Source: Minisyncoccota bacterium (lineage in GTDB: Bacteria; Patescibacteria; Microgenomatia; UBA1400; PJMF01). From it: 64,000 bases of DNA. Below are positions 50,868-60,013 of the stretch, piece after piece. The stretch covers positions 1 to 64,000 of the forward strand of contig JAAYYE010000011.1 in the NCBI GenBank assembly GCA_012515515.1, in the 5' to 3' direction. Position 1 is the stretch's first letter; the number at the start of each line of letters is the position of its first letter. Below the pieces are notes generated by a model that saw only the letters and a list, made by a program, of their open reading frames with translations, ran no database searches and had not been told where the DNA came from. The position numbers and the translations under genes were made by a program.

Positions 50868-52061
50868 ATGACAAAAAAAGAAGAAAGAACCCTGCTTTTA
50901 TCAGCTGATAAAAAAATTGTTTTAAAACAGATTTTACACTGGTTAGAATTTCAAAGCCAAAAACAGCCATATTTAACCATTGGTGGTTATGCTGGAACTG
51001 GTAAAACCACTTTATTAGCAGTCTTACGCCAATTATTGCACAAAAAGAATCCAAAATTAAAAGTGGCCTTTGCCGCTTTTACTGGGAAAGCCACTCAAGT
51101 TTTACAAAATTATTTAGCTGAATTTAACCTGCTTTATGCCCAAGATTCAGTGAGTACCATTCATTCGCTCATTTATAGTGTAGTAGAAAACGAACAACAA
51201 CAAATTGTTGCCTGGCGCAAAAAAGAGCGTTTAAAAACTGATTTGATTATTATTGATGAAGCCTCGATGCTTGATCAAGACATTTGGCTCGACCTGCTTT
51301 CTTACCATATCCCAATTTTGGCAGTTGGTGATCATGGGCAATTACCCCCAATTCATGGTTACTTCAATTTAATGAAAAAACCAATGTTGCGCTTAGAAAG
51401 TATTCATCGTCAAGAAATAAGTAATCCCATTATTGATATATCAATTTTGGCACGGACGCAGGGCCAGATTCCTGTCGCCAGTTATGGCAAAAAAGTTAAG
51501 AAACTCTTAAAAAGTGATCCAGATACCGCCGAGCAAATTGAAAATTATTTGCAAATGGCTGACGAGGACACCCTCATAGTTTGTGGATATAACAATACTC
51601 GCTTGCGCCTCAATCAATACCTGCGCACTCTCAAAGGTTTTGAAACTGCAGAACCACAAGTCGCTGATCGCGTCATTTGTTTACGCAATAATCATCAAAA
51701 ACAAATTTACAATGGAATGTTGGGTACAATTGAGAGAATTAGGCGGATTGATCAACATTTTTATGATATTGTAGTAAATTTTGACGACCAAGATCGAGTT
51801 TATGAGGGCTTAGCCTTAGCAAAACAATTTAATAGTGCCAGCACCATAAGTTATAACAGTCCCGATCGCCAACTGTTAAAAAAAGCTGATTTATTTGATT
51901 TTGCTTACGCCCTCACCGTCCATAAAGCGCAAGGAAGTCAGGCGGCGCGGGTCATTGTTTTTGAAGAACGCTTTAAACAAATGAGCGATGAAGATTGGCG
52001 CCGGTGGCTATATACGGCCGTGACCCGCGCCGAAGAGGAATTAATTATTATTGGTAATTAA
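50868..52061 (+). CDS. RecD-like superfamily 1B DNA helicase/ATPase
   Basis: This ATP-dependent 5'-3' helicase-like protein has Walker A GYAGTGKTTLL (about 42), motif Ia CTxKAT-like FTGKATQVL, Walker B IIIDEASML (about 127), motif III AVGDHGQLPPI, and the C-terminal LTVHKAQGSQ and YTAVTRAEEELI motifs. It lacks the long N-terminal domain of RecD2 and is about 400 residues, like the small RecD-like helicases of plasmids and phages. It follows queA closely and probably serves DNA repair or replication. Confidence 0.88.
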   Translation: MTKKEERTLLLSADKKIVLKQILHWLEFQSQKQPYLTIGGYAGTGKTTLLAVLRQLLHKKNPKLKVAFAAFTGKATQVLQNYLAEFNLLYAQDSVSTIHSLIYSVVENEQQQIVAWRKKERLKTDLIIIDEASMLDQDIWLDLLSYHIPILAVGDHGQLPPIHGYFNLMKKPMLRLESIHRQEISNPIIDISILARTQGQIPVASYGKKVKKLLKSDPDTAEQIENYLQMADEDTLIVCGYNNTRLRLNQYLRTLKGFETAEPQVADRVICLRNNHQKQIYNGMLGTIERIRRIDQHFYDIVVNFDDQDRVYEGLALAKQFNSASTISYNSPDRQLLKKADLFDFAYALTVHKAQGSQAARVIVFEERFKQMSDEDWRRWLYTAVTRAEEELIIIGN

Positions 52062-52169
52062 TGAATGTTTGTAATTAGTTCGTTCTCTCGCACGCTTAAT
52101 TTATGTTCTTACAAGCGACAAAATTAATTTCAATCTTTCAAGATTAGCGTATATAATTAAGCATATTCT

Positions 52170-52922
52170 ATGAAAGGTCGTATTAATAAAATCTTGGCTG
52201 ATTTGGGGCTAGCTTCTCGGAGAGAGGCTGATGCTTTAATTCAAGCTGGTCAGGTTCAAATTAATGGTCGGCGAGCTAAACTGGGCGAAAAAATTGATTT
52301 AAGTCATGATCAGCTCAAAGTTAAGGGTAAAATCATTGATGATGCTTTAATCCAAACTGTGGCCAGTGGTGAAAAATTTGAATATTGGCTATTAAATAAA
52401 CCAAGAGCAGTAGTGTCAACAGTCAGCGATGAGCTTAATCGTAAAACGGTCATGTTCTTTTTAAAAAATAAAAGTCAGGCTCGTTTATATCCAGTTGGTC
52501 GTCTTGATTATGATTCAGAGGGTTTATTGTTAATGACTAATGATGGTGACTTGGCTTATCGTCTTACGCACCCCAAATATCAGGTAGAAAAAGAATATCT
52601 GGTGGAGGCTCAGGGAATTTTTAGTCAAGATAAAATTAGTCGTTTAGAAAGAGGCGTGCTGTTAGCTGGCAAGCGGGCTCGGGCAGAGCAGGTTGAATTA
52701 GTGGATAAAAAAGGTCGCGACTTAGTATTAAAATTTATTCTTCATGAGGGTCGCAAGCATGAGGTACGTCGTTTGTCTGCCAAAGTGGGCTGGGAAGTGA
52801 CGCGTTTAACCAGAACGCGCCTGGCTAATTTAGAACTAGGCAACCTACAAGCAGGTACGGTAAGAAAATTAAGTGATGAAGAAATTTCGGCCTTAAAAAA
52901 GACCGTCCAATTAAGCAACTAA
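52170..52922 (+). CDS. RsuA/RluB-type 16S/23S rRNA pseudouridine synthase
   Basis: An N-terminal S4 RNA-binding domain (KILADLGLASRREADALI, QVQINGRRAKLG) precedes the synthase core with catalytic Asp in YPVGRLDYDSEGLLLMTNDG (about 112), then LTHPKYQVEKEYLVE and HEGRKHEVRRL. It converts a specific rRNA uridine to pseudouridine. RluB is the closest fit, but the target site is not proven. The next gene begins 3 nt after its stop. Confidence 0.93.
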   Translation: MKGRINKILADLGLASRREADALIQAGQVQINGRRAKLGEKIDLSHDQLKVKGKIIDDALIQTVASGEKFEYWLLNKPRAVVSTVSDELNRKTVMFFLKNKSQARLYPVGRLDYDSEGLLLMTNDGDLAYRLTHPKYQVEKEYLVEAQGIFSQDKISRLERGVLLAGKRARAEQVELVDKKGRDLVLKFILHEGRKHEVRRLSAKVGWEVTRLTRTRLANLELGNLQAGTVRKLSDEEISALKKTVQLSN

Positions 52923-52924
52923 CT

Positions 52925-53563
52925 ATGTCTAATAATTTTAAATATTTAATTTTTGATTTTGATGGTACTTTAGCCGATACTGAGTTTATTCATCTTGAGG
53001 CTTACAAGCGGATTTATCGCCGTTTTGATTTGCCAAAATTTACCCAAGCAGAATTAGTAAAAATTAAATCAAGCAAGATTAAAGATTTGATTACAGAATA
53101 TAAGATTGGTCCTGTTAAATTGTTAAAAATTGCTCAAGCTCTAAATCAAGAAACTGCTTCTCTAATTACTCAGGCGAATTTTTATCCAGAGATTAAAAAG
53201 ATTTTACTGCAATTAAAAAAAGATCATGTTTTAGGCATTTTAAGCTCGAACCAATTAAGCACTATTGAAAGTTTTTTTAATCAACAAAATTTACCCTTGG
53301 CTAGTCTGTTTACTTTTTGGCACTGTGAAAAAGAAATATTTGCTAAAGATCGAGCACTTAAAGCCCTGATGAAAAAACATAAAATTCCACGCCAAGAAGT
53401 TTTATATTTTGGTGATCAAGTTAGAGATGTTGAAGCTTGTCAGAGAGCTGGTGTGGCAGTGGCAGCTGTTACTTGGGGTTTTGCTAATGAAGAATTGTTA
53501 GCTGGTGCTCAAGCTAATTTTTTGCTTAATCGGCCAAATGAAATTTTAGACCTATTATCTTAA
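52925..53563 (+). CDS. HAD-superfamily phosphatase
   Basis: This is a haloacid-dehalogenase-type hydrolase of 212 residues, with motif I IFDFDGTLADTE (nucleophile Asp), motif II LSSNQ, motif III Lys in the AKDRALKAL region and motif IV YFGDQVRDVEAC. The helical cap sits between motifs I and II, as in phosphoglycolate phosphatase-like members. The substrate is unknown. It is in an operon with the pseudouridine synthase. Confidence 0.9.
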   Translation: MSNNFKYLIFDFDGTLADTEFIHLEAYKRIYRRFDLPKFTQAELVKIKSSKIKDLITEYKIGPVKLLKIAQALNQETASLITQANFYPEIKKILLQLKKDHVLGILSSNQLSTIESFFNQQNLPLASLFTFWHCEKEIFAKDRALKALMKKHKIPRQEVLYFGDQVRDVEACQRAGVAVAAVTWGFANEELLAGAQANFLLNRPNEILDLLS

Positions 53564-53620
53564 TTGTCTGTTATTTTTTTGTTGAAAAGAGTATAATCTA
53601 GCTTTTGTTTTTAATAAATT

Positions 53621-55471
53621 ATGCAAATTCGTAATATAGCTATTATCGCTCATGTTGATCATGGTAAAACCACCCTGATTGATGGGATGTTGAAGCAAAC
53701 TCATGCTTTTCGAGCTAATCAGGCTGAAATGGGACAAGAAACCATTTTAGATAGCAATGATTTGGAACGAGAAAAGGGCATCACGATTTTAGCCAAAAAT
53801 ACCTCAGTATTTTATCAAAGCTTAGCTGGAGAAGAATATAAAATTAATATTATTGATACTCCAGGACACGCTGATTTTGCTGGAGAAGTTGAGCGAGTAA
53901 TTAGCATGGCAGATGGCGCTATTTTATTAGTTGATGCTGCCGAAGGCCCTTTGCCTCAAACTAAGTTTGTTTTGCAACAAGCTATTCAGCAACAATTACC
54001 GATTATTGTTTTAATTAATAAAATTGATCGCCGTGATGCTGAGCCAGCAAGAGTCTTACAGCAAGTTGAAGAATTATTTTTGAACTTAGCTAGTGACAGT
54101 AGTCAATTAGACTTTCCAGTTTTATATGCGGTGGGTCGCTTGGGAAAAATTTGGTCAGCATTGCCAGCGCTAAATCAATTGCAAGATTTGCCTCAAGCAA
54201 CAGGTAATTTACAAGTCTTATTTGAAGAAATTATTCGCACTGTTCCCGCTCCTCAATGTGATACTCAGGCAGCTTTTAAAATGCAGGTGTCGACTTTGGA
54301 CTTTGACTCATATAAGGGTATTTATGCCATTGGTAAAGTCACCCAGGGAGTGGTTAAAAAAGGCCAACGCTTAGTCATTTTGCAAGAAGAAGAAAAAGTG
54401 GGGGAAATATCTGTTAATCAGTTATTTGAAAGTGTGGGTTTAGAAAAAAAAGAAATTCAAGAGTCACCAGCGGGAGACATCATCGCTATTACAGGAGTGG
54501 AAAAAATTGCTATTGGGCAAACTTTGGCTGCCTTGGGGGAAACAAAGGGTTTTCCTATGATCAAAATTACCGAGCCGACTTTAAAAATTGCGATTACTGC
54601 TAGTGCCTCACCCTTTGTTGGTAAAGAAAGTGAATTTTGTACTGTTCGACAATTGGCAGAGCGCCTCAAGCGTGAACAAAAAACCAATTTAGGTTTAGAT
54701 ATTCAACAAAAAGAAGGCGGAGTTTTTATAGTGGCTGGACGAGGAGAATTACATTTAGCTGTCTTAATTGAAACGATGCGCCGCGAAGGCTATGAAATGG
54801 AAATTGCTCGACCTCAGGTTATTTTTAAAGAAATTGATGGTGTACAGCAAGAGCCAATCGAAGAATTAATTGTCGAAATTGAACAAGCTTATGTGGGAGT
54901 CATTACTGAAGAATTGGGCAAGCGTCATGCTCAGCTACAAAGCAGTTCAAGCAATAGCCGAGGTGTAAATCACATGCTTTATCATATTAGCAGTCGCAAT
55001 CTCTTGGGTTTTCGCAGTGAAATCTTAACAAAAACCAAGGGCAATGGCTTATTTACTAGCTCTTTTTTACATTATGCACCTTTGCAGGCCAGTAGATTAA
55101 AATTGAGAAATGGGGCTTTAATTGCTACTGAAGGCGGGATGGTCACTGCCTATGCTTTGGAAAGCGTCCAACAGCGTGGTAAAACTTTTGTCATCCCTGG
55201 CGAGGAAGTTTATGAGGGGCAAATTGTGGGTTTATGTAAACAAAAAGGCGATTTAGAAGTTAATGTTTGTAAAAGTAAAAAATTAACTAATTTTCGATCA
55301 AATGCAGATGTTTTGACAGTGCTCAATGCAAAAGTTGATTTAAGTTTAGAGCAATGTCTAGATTTTATTGAAAATGATGAATTGCTTGAAGTCACACCAA
55401 AAAATCTTCGTCTCCGTAAACGTTATTTAAGCAAGTTAGAACGCAATAAAAAAGCTCAAGCTCGGGATTAA
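53621..55471 (+). CDS. typA: Translational GTPase TypA/BipA
   Basis: This ribosome-binding GTPase is involved in ribosome assembly and stress adaptation. The G-domain has AHVDHGKTTLIDGML (G1), GITILAKNTSV (G2), DTPGHADFAGEV (G3) and NKIDR (G4). Domain II, the III/V region with GRGELHLAVLIETMRREG, and the BipA-specific C-terminal domain (SSNSRGVNHMLYHISSRNL, FVIPGEEVYEGQIVG) follow. At 616 residues it is full length. A TATAAT box lies about 25 nt before the ATG. Confidence 0.97.
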   Translation: MQIRNIAIIAHVDHGKTTLIDGMLKQTHAFRANQAEMGQETILDSNDLEREKGITILAKNTSVFYQSLAGEEYKINIIDTPGHADFAGEVERVISMADGAILLVDAAEGPLPQTKFVLQQAIQQQLPIIVLINKIDRRDAEPARVLQQVEELFLNLASDSSQLDFPVLYAVGRLGKIWSALPALNQLQDLPQATGNLQVLFEEIIRTVPAPQCDTQAAFKMQVSTLDFDSYKGIYAIGKVTQGVVKKGQRLVILQEEEKVGEISVNQLFESVGLEKKEIQESPAGDIIAITGVEKIAIGQTLAALGETKGFPMIKITEPTLKIAITASASPFVGKESEFCTVRQLAERLKREQKTNLGLDIQQKEGGVFIVAGRGELHLAVLIETMRREGYEMEIARPQVIFKEIDGVQQEPIEELIVEIEQAYVGVITEELGKRHAQLQSSSSNSRGVNHMLYHISSRNLLGFRSEILTKTKGNGLFTSSFLHYAPLQASRLKLRNGALIATEGGMVTAYALESVQQRGKTFVIPGEEVYEGQIVGLCKQKGDLEVNVCKSKKLTNFRSNADVLTVLNAKVDLSLEQCLDFIENDELLEVTPKNLRLRKRYLSKLERNKKAQARD

Positions 55472-55558
55472 TAAAAGTCAAACTTAGGCTTAAGTAATGG
55501 TCAAGCATAAATCTGCTTGTTTTAGCCAATTGTTAAAAATGAGTGTTAGAATAGGCTT

Positions 55559-56749
55559 GTGTCTGATTTTAATGAACCTTTAGCCTCCCTACTGCGTCCC
55601 AAAAATTTAGCAGAATTTGTTGGTCAAAGCCAACTAGTTGGTGAAGGTAAACCCTTGAGCACGATGATTGCCATGGGCTCGCCCTTTTCCTTAATTTTTT
55701 GGGGACCTCCAGGAGTGGGAAAAACGACTTTAGCCAAAATTATTGCCCGAGAAACTGGTCGTTCATTTATTGAATTGTCGGCAGTATCAGCGAGTAAAGC
55801 TGATGTGAAAAAAGTCCTTGATCAAAGTAAAGAACAAAAAAGCTTATTAGAATCTTATCAGGCGCCAGTACTCTTTTTAGATGAAATTCATCGCTTTAAT
55901 AAAGCCCAGCAAGATTTTTTATTACCCAGTGTTGAAAGTGGCCAAATAATTTTAATTGGGGCAAGTACGGAAAATCCTTCTTTTGAAGTGATCGCTCCCT
56001 TGTTATCAAGAATGCGAGTTTTTGTTTTACAGCCTTTGACAACTGAAGATTTGATCGCCATCACCAACAGAGCTTTAAAAGTATTAAAAATTAAAAAAAT
56101 TGCGCAAGCTAGTCAAGAATTTTTGCTAAATTATGCTGATGGCGATGCACGTCGACTGTTAACCATAATTGATAATGCTTATGCACTTTACGGTAATTTA
56201 AAATTGTCCTCACTCAAAAATGCTCTCCAATCAAAACAAATACTCTACGACAAAAAAGGAGAAGAGCATTACAACATCATTAGTGCTTTTATTAAAAGTT
56301 TAAGAGCCAGTGATGTTGACGCTGCGCTTTATTATCTGGCTAGAATGGTCAAAGCTGGCGAAGATCCAAAATTTATTGCCAGGAGAATGGTAATTTTTGC
56401 TAGTGAAGATGTAGGTATGGCTCAACCAACCGCCTTAGTAGTAGCCAATGAAGTTTTTGATGCCGTGATGAAAATTGGTTATCCAGAAGCGCAAATTAGT
56501 TTGGCACATGGTGTGGTTTATCTTGCTTTAGCCAAAAAAGATCGGCGAGCCTATGACGCTTATTTTCGAGCTTTGAACGATGTCGAAAAACACGGCAGCT
56601 TAGCAATTCCTCTTAAACTGCGTAATGCGCCAACTCAATTAATGAGAGACTTGAATTATGGTAAAGACTATCAAATGTATAAGCCGGGAAAAGATAAAAA
56701 ATTAGAAAGTTATTTACCAGAAAAACTGCAAGGCAAAAAGTATTATTGA
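55559..56749 (+). CDS. rarA: Replication-associated AAA+ ATPase RarA/MgsA
   Basis: This clamp-loader-like ATPase acts at stalled replication forks. Motifs: LRPKNLAEFVGQSQL, Walker A GPPGVGKTTLAKI (about 51), Walker B LFLDEIHRFNKAQQD, sensor 1 GASTENPSFEV, arginine finger LLSRMRVF, and the C-terminal tetramer domain with IARRMVIFASEDVGMA and LRNAPTQLMRDLNYGKDYQ. Length (396) is normal. It starts with GTG. The stop is TGA, one of few in this window. Confidence 0.95.
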   Translation: MSDFNEPLASLLRPKNLAEFVGQSQLVGEGKPLSTMIAMGSPFSLIFWGPPGVGKTTLAKIIARETGRSFIELSAVSASKADVKKVLDQSKEQKSLLESYQAPVLFLDEIHRFNKAQQDFLLPSVESGQIILIGASTENPSFEVIAPLLSRMRVFVLQPLTTEDLIAITNRALKVLKIKKIAQASQEFLLNYADGDARRLLTIIDNAYALYGNLKLSSLKNALQSKQILYDKKGEEHYNIISAFIKSLRASDVDAALYYLARMVKAGEDPKFIARRMVIFASEDVGMAQPTALVVANEVFDAVMKIGYPEAQISLAHGVVYLALAKKDRRAYDAYFRALNDVEKHGSLAIPLKLRNAPTQLMRDLNYGKDYQMYKPGKDKKLESYLPEKLQGKKYY

Positions 56750-56958
56750 TCAAAATTTTATAAAGAAGTTGGGGTAAATTCAGCAAGACATTCGGCAATA
56801 AGTTCAGCAATATACTCAACTGGGGCTACTTAAATTAAGAAACAAATTTTTACTCTTAAAACTTATTAAAGATTGATAAATAAATGTTTTTTGTTTATTG
56901 ATTATTTTATTTTTTTTGTTAAACTCAGAACACTAACTATTTAAACAGAAAGGTTTAC

Positions 56959-57705
56959 ATGTCAGAAAAAAAATTAAAAAATTGTTGTCCGGATTGTCCT
57001 TGCCGAGATTGTCAATGTCCCGAGCAGTGCAACAAGCATTGTGCTCAAAGCACTTCATCTTTTCCCTTAATTGGTGATCAGTTTCCTGAAATAAAAGTGC
57101 TAAGCACGCATGGCCCTCTTTCTTTCCCAAAAGACTTAATGGGCAAGTGGACGGTCTTATTTAGTCATCCAGGAGATTTCACTCCAGTTTGTACCACCGA
57201 ATTTGTCGCTTTTGCTAAAATGGCTCCAGATTTCAAAAAAATTAATACACAATTAATTGGTTTGTCCATTGATCAGGTTTTTTCTCACATTAAGTGGACA
57301 GAATGGATTAATGATAAATTGGGCGTGAAAATTCCTTTCCCAATTATTGCAGATAGTATGGGTAGGGTTGGTAAATCATTGGGCATGATTCATGAAAAAA
57401 AAGGTAGTGACACCGTGCGGGCAGTTTTTGTGATTGATGACCAGGCAATTATTCGTTTGATTCTATATTACCCTCAGGAAGTAGGTCGCAACATGGAAGA
57501 AATTTTACGAGTAGTTAAAGCCCTACAATTTTCGACTGCTAATAAAGTAGCTATGCCAGCTAATTGGCCTAATAATGATTTTCTAGGTGATCATGTCATC
57601 ATCCCACCTGCGAAAAGTGAGGCAGAGGCTGAGAAAAGACGTGGTAAAAAAGATTGTTTTGATTGGTGGTTTTGTCACACCAAAGTAAAAGAACAAAAAA
57701 AATAA
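56959..57705 (+). CDS. Peroxiredoxin (AhpC/TSA, Prx6-like) with Cys-rich N-terminal extension
   Basis: This thiol peroxidase reduces hydrogen peroxide and organic peroxides. The peroxidatic Cys is in SHPGDFTPVCTTEF (about 76), the Arg partner in DTVRAVFVID, and the C-terminal arm is of the 1-Cys/Prx6 type (MPANWPNNDFLGDHVIIPPA). Before the domain lies an unusual stretch of about 30 residues with eight Cys (CCPDCPCRDCQCPEQCNKHC), like a small metal-binding knuckle. The C-terminus carries a further CFDWWFCH. The extension is probably a metal site or a resolving-thiol reservoir. Confidence 0.92.
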   Translation: MSEKKLKNCCPDCPCRDCQCPEQCNKHCAQSTSSFPLIGDQFPEIKVLSTHGPLSFPKDLMGKWTVLFSHPGDFTPVCTTEFVAFAKMAPDFKKINTQLIGLSIDQVFSHIKWTEWINDKLGVKIPFPIIADSMGRVGKSLGMIHEKKGSDTVRAVFVIDDQAIIRLILYYPQEVGRNMEEILRVVKALQFSTANKVAMPANWPNNDFLGDHVIIPPAKSEAEAEKRRGKKDCFDWWFCHTKVKEQKK

Positions 57706-57720
57706 TTTCACTTGAAATCA

Positions 57721-57747
57721 CCCCTATTGAACTAGGGGCTTGTTTTT
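57721..57747 (+). terminator. Terminator after the peroxiredoxin gene
   Basis: Stem CCCCTA/TAGGGG (57721-57726, 57733-57738) followed by CTTGTTTTT, 15 nt after the stop and just before the tRNA-Arg. Confidence 0.7.
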
Positions 57748-57771
57748 GAGATAATAGGGACTTGAGAAAAA

Positions 57772-57848
57772 GCGCCCATAGCTCAGTTGGATAGAGCGTT
57801 TGTTTGCGGAACAAAAGGTCAGAGGTTCGAATCCCCTTGGGCGCACCA
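57772..57848 (+). tRNA. tRNA-Arg (GCG)
   Basis: The cloverleaf is complete: acceptor GCGCCCA/TGGGCGC, anticodon stem TTTGT/ACAAA with loop TTGCGGA, so the anticodon is GCG. The T stem AGAGG/CCCCT has one A-C mismatch. CCA is encoded, unlike the other tRNAs here. Most bacteria read CGU/CGC/CGA with an ACG tRNA edited to inosine; a GCG species suggests a different decoding set. Confidence 0.93.
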
Positions 57849-57882
57849 TTTTCTACAATTTCCAAGAGTGAAGACGATTGCT

Positions 57883-57911
57883 TTGTTTTTTTTCGTTTAT
57901 TGGTTTAGAAT
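57883..57911 (+). promoter_or_regulatory. Promoter of the small gene at 57921 (leaderless)
   Basis: TTGTTT (57883-57888), a 17-nt spacer and TAGAAT (57906-57911). The ATG lies 9 nt beyond. Confidence 0.65.
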
Positions 57912-57920
57912 ACACGCATT

Positions 57921-58088
57921 ATGCTAGAAAGAAAAAAAGACAGAGAAAAAGCACTAGATCAAGTTCAGCCTTTAATTGATGAAAAAGGCAGGATTTTGCG
58001 ATTACAAGCCGAGACAGGAAAAAATTATTCTGCTGTACTAAAAGACCTTGATCAGCGGATTAAACAAGCTCTTCGAGGTAAAAAATAA
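57921..58088 (+). CDS. Small basic helical protein, 55 residues
   Basis: This short ORF has a matching promoter and terminator. The product (MLERKKDREKALDQVQPLID at the start, KDLDQRIKQALRGKK at the end) is very charged and probably one or two helices. No family is recognised. It lies between tRNA-Arg and tRNA-Ser. Coding is supported by the promoter placing the transcription start at the ATG and by protein-like composition, not by homology. Confidence 0.55.
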   Translation: MLERKKDREKALDQVQPLIDEKGRILRLQAETGKNYSAVLKDLDQRIKQALRGKK

Positions 58089-58135
58089 ATAACTGATTAG
58101 AAATATTTGTCTTTAAGCTAGATTGAAGATAAATA

Positions 58136-58161
58136 AAAAAACTGCTTGCGAGCAGTTTTTT
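58136..58161 (+). terminator. Terminator after the small gene
   Basis: Stem ACTGCT/AGCAGT with TGCG loop, an A-run before and T-run after; it could work on both strands. Confidence 0.82.
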
Positions 58162-58195
58162 GTTTTTCTGGACTTTTCGCGTTAGAATTACAATA

Positions 58196-58279
58196 GGAAG
58201 GGTCGCATAGTGGCTATTGCATCAGTTTCGAAAACTGACGCCCTTTTGGGCATCGTGGGTTCGAGTCCCGCCCCTTCCG
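58196..58279 (+). tRNA. tRNA-Ser (CGA)
   Basis: Acceptor GGAAGGG/CCCTTCC, anticodon loop TTCGAAA (anticodon CGA), and a long variable arm with stem GCCC/GGGC confirm a serine tRNA. The discriminator is G and CCA is not encoded. Confidence 0.95.
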
Positions 58280-58416
58280 CATCCATTTATTCTATTTTTG
58301 GTAAAATTACTCTAGACTGAGGATTGAGGGCTAAAGCTACTCCATTACTAATTTCACCAAAGCCAATTAAATTCCTCAGTGCTGATAAATTTTATTTTTC
58401 AGTTATAATTTCCTTC

Positions 58417-59223
58417 ATGAAGCAAAAACAAAAAAAATTAGGTTTAGCGCTGGGTAGTGGCGGCTGGCGTGCTTTAGCTCATTTGGGGGTGATTAAGGAG
58501 TTGCTGAATAATGATATTGAAATTAGCTATATCGCTGGTAGTAGTGCTGGAGCATTAGTTGGCGGTATGTATAGTGCTTTACTTGACATTAATCAGGTCG
58601 AAGAAATTTTTCGCCAAAACATGAATTACCGAAGCTTACTTTACGCTTTTTCTGATCCCCGACCAGCTAGAGGAATTTTTAGGGGCGATAAAATGGAAGA
58701 GATTTTTGCTCATTATCTAGCTGGGCGTCGCATTGAAGATTTAAAAATTCCTTTTTGTGCGATGGCTTGCGATCTGATTACCGGTCAAGTTGTTGAATTG
58801 AAAAAAGGTAGTCTGAGTAAGGCAATTCATGCCAGCATAACGGTGCCTTTTGTATTAGAACCAGTCAAGCGGGGTAAAATGCGCCTAATTGATGGTGCTT
58901 CAGCTGTGCCGGTGCCGGTTAAAACGGTGAAACAAATGGGTGCAGAAGTGGTGATAGCAGTCAACTTACAAAAAAATCAATTTCCAATGAGCAATGACAA
59001 GATTTCTGCCTTGCGAACGGTTCTAAAAACTTCTCAGGTGATGTTGCATCATTTGGCCAAACATACACAAAAAGATGCCGACCTAGTTTTATTCCCCGAT
59101 ATCAAAGAAAGCGGTGAGTACAGTAATCCTTTTTCAGGGTTTGTGACACGAGGTGATGTCTTAAGTAATGGTCAAGCGGTTGTCAAAGAAAATATCGAAA
59201 AAATTAAAGAATTATTATATTAA
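58417..59223 (+). CDS. Patatin-like phospholipase
   Basis: This lipid acyl hydrolase has a Ser-Asp dyad. The oxyanion loop is LGSGGWRALAHLG (about 14-26), the nucleophile is in GSSAG (about 47) and the catalytic Asp in IDGASAVPVP (about 165). There is no signal peptide, so it is like the bacterial RssA/YlbK-type cytoplasmic patatins. ATG 58417 is chosen because TATAAT (58404-58409) ends 7 nt before it and the family normally begins at this point; the frame extends to 58324 without homology. Confidence 0.92.
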   Translation: MKQKQKKLGLALGSGGWRALAHLGVIKELLNNDIEISYIAGSSAGALVGGMYSALLDINQVEEIFRQNMNYRSLLYAFSDPRPARGIFRGDKMEEIFAHYLAGRRIEDLKIPFCAMACDLITGQVVELKKGSLSKAIHASITVPFVLEPVKRGKMRLIDGASAVPVPVKTVKQMGAEVVIAVNLQKNQFPMSNDKISALRTVLKTSQVMLHHLAKHTQKDADLVLFPDIKESGEYSNPFSGFVTRGDVLSNGQAVVKENIEKIKELLY

Positions 59224-59239
59224 TTTTAAAAGCAAAAAA

Positions 59240-59989
59240 ATGGCAAAAATTGCTGATAAAATTATTTTAACTTTTAAAGAAGCAGCTAATCCGCAAAAAG
59301 CCCAACACTCTCAAAGATTTTTTAAAACTGCGAAGGGTGAATATGGTGAAGGCGATTTATTTTTAGGTGTAACAGTTCCGCAAGTACGAAGTATTGTTAA
59401 ACAGTATCAGAATCAAGTTAAAATTGAAGATTTGGTAGAGTTGGCAGATTTACTCATTATTCATTACCATGAAGTTCGCCTAAGCGCTTTACTACTATTG
59501 CTAGAATTATTTAAAGGCGCAAGCACTCAAACAGCTAAAAAACAAATTGTTGATTTTTATTTAGCGCACAGCGCTTATGTTAATAGTTGGGATTTGGTTG
59601 ATTTATCTGCCGACAAAATTCTTGGTCAATATTTATTGGAGACAAATCAAAATAAACCCCTGCAACAAGCTCCCAGCTTATTAATTAACTTGGCTAAATC
59701 GGAAATGCTTTGGGAAAGGCGCATCGCAGTTTTGTCGACTTTTGCTTTTATCAGAGCGGGGGAATTTCTGCCCACCCTAAAATTAGCCAAGATTTTACTT
59801 AATGATCAAGAAGATTTAATTCATAAAGCAGTGGGTTGGTTGCTTAGAGAAGTGGGCAAGCGCGATGAAAAAAGCTTAATTAATTTCTTAGATCAATACA
59901 CTTTGCAGATGCCTCGCACCATGTTGCGCTATGCCATCGAAAAATTGCCCGAGAACAAAAGACAGTTTTATTTAAATAAAAAATATTAA
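59240..59989 (+). CDS. DNA alkylation repair protein (AlkD-like)
   Basis: This HEAT-like repeat protein is of the AlkC/AlkD group that removes bulky or positively charged alkylated bases. Family motifs are FLGVTVPQVRSIVKQY (about 39), LLLLELFKG, YVNSWDLVDLSADKILG, LWERRIAVLSTFAFIR (about 155) and HKAVGWLLREVGKRD near the end, then MPRTMLRYAIEKLP. The ATG at 59240 matches the usual start; the frame runs upstream into the patatin 3' end. The genes are close and probably cotranscribed. Confidence 0.92.
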   Translation: MAKIADKIILTFKEAANPQKAQHSQRFFKTAKGEYGEGDLFLGVTVPQVRSIVKQYQNQVKIEDLVELADLLIIHYHEVRLSALLLLLELFKGASTQTAKKQIVDFYLAHSAYVNSWDLVDLSADKILGQYLLETNQNKPLQQAPSLLINLAKSEMLWERRIAVLSTFAFIRAGEFLPTLKLAKILLNDQEDLIHKAVGWLLREVGKRDEKSLINFLDQYTLQMPRTMLRYAIEKLPENKRQFYLNKKY

Positions 59990-60013
59990 GTAATATTGTG
60001 CTAAAGTAATGCT

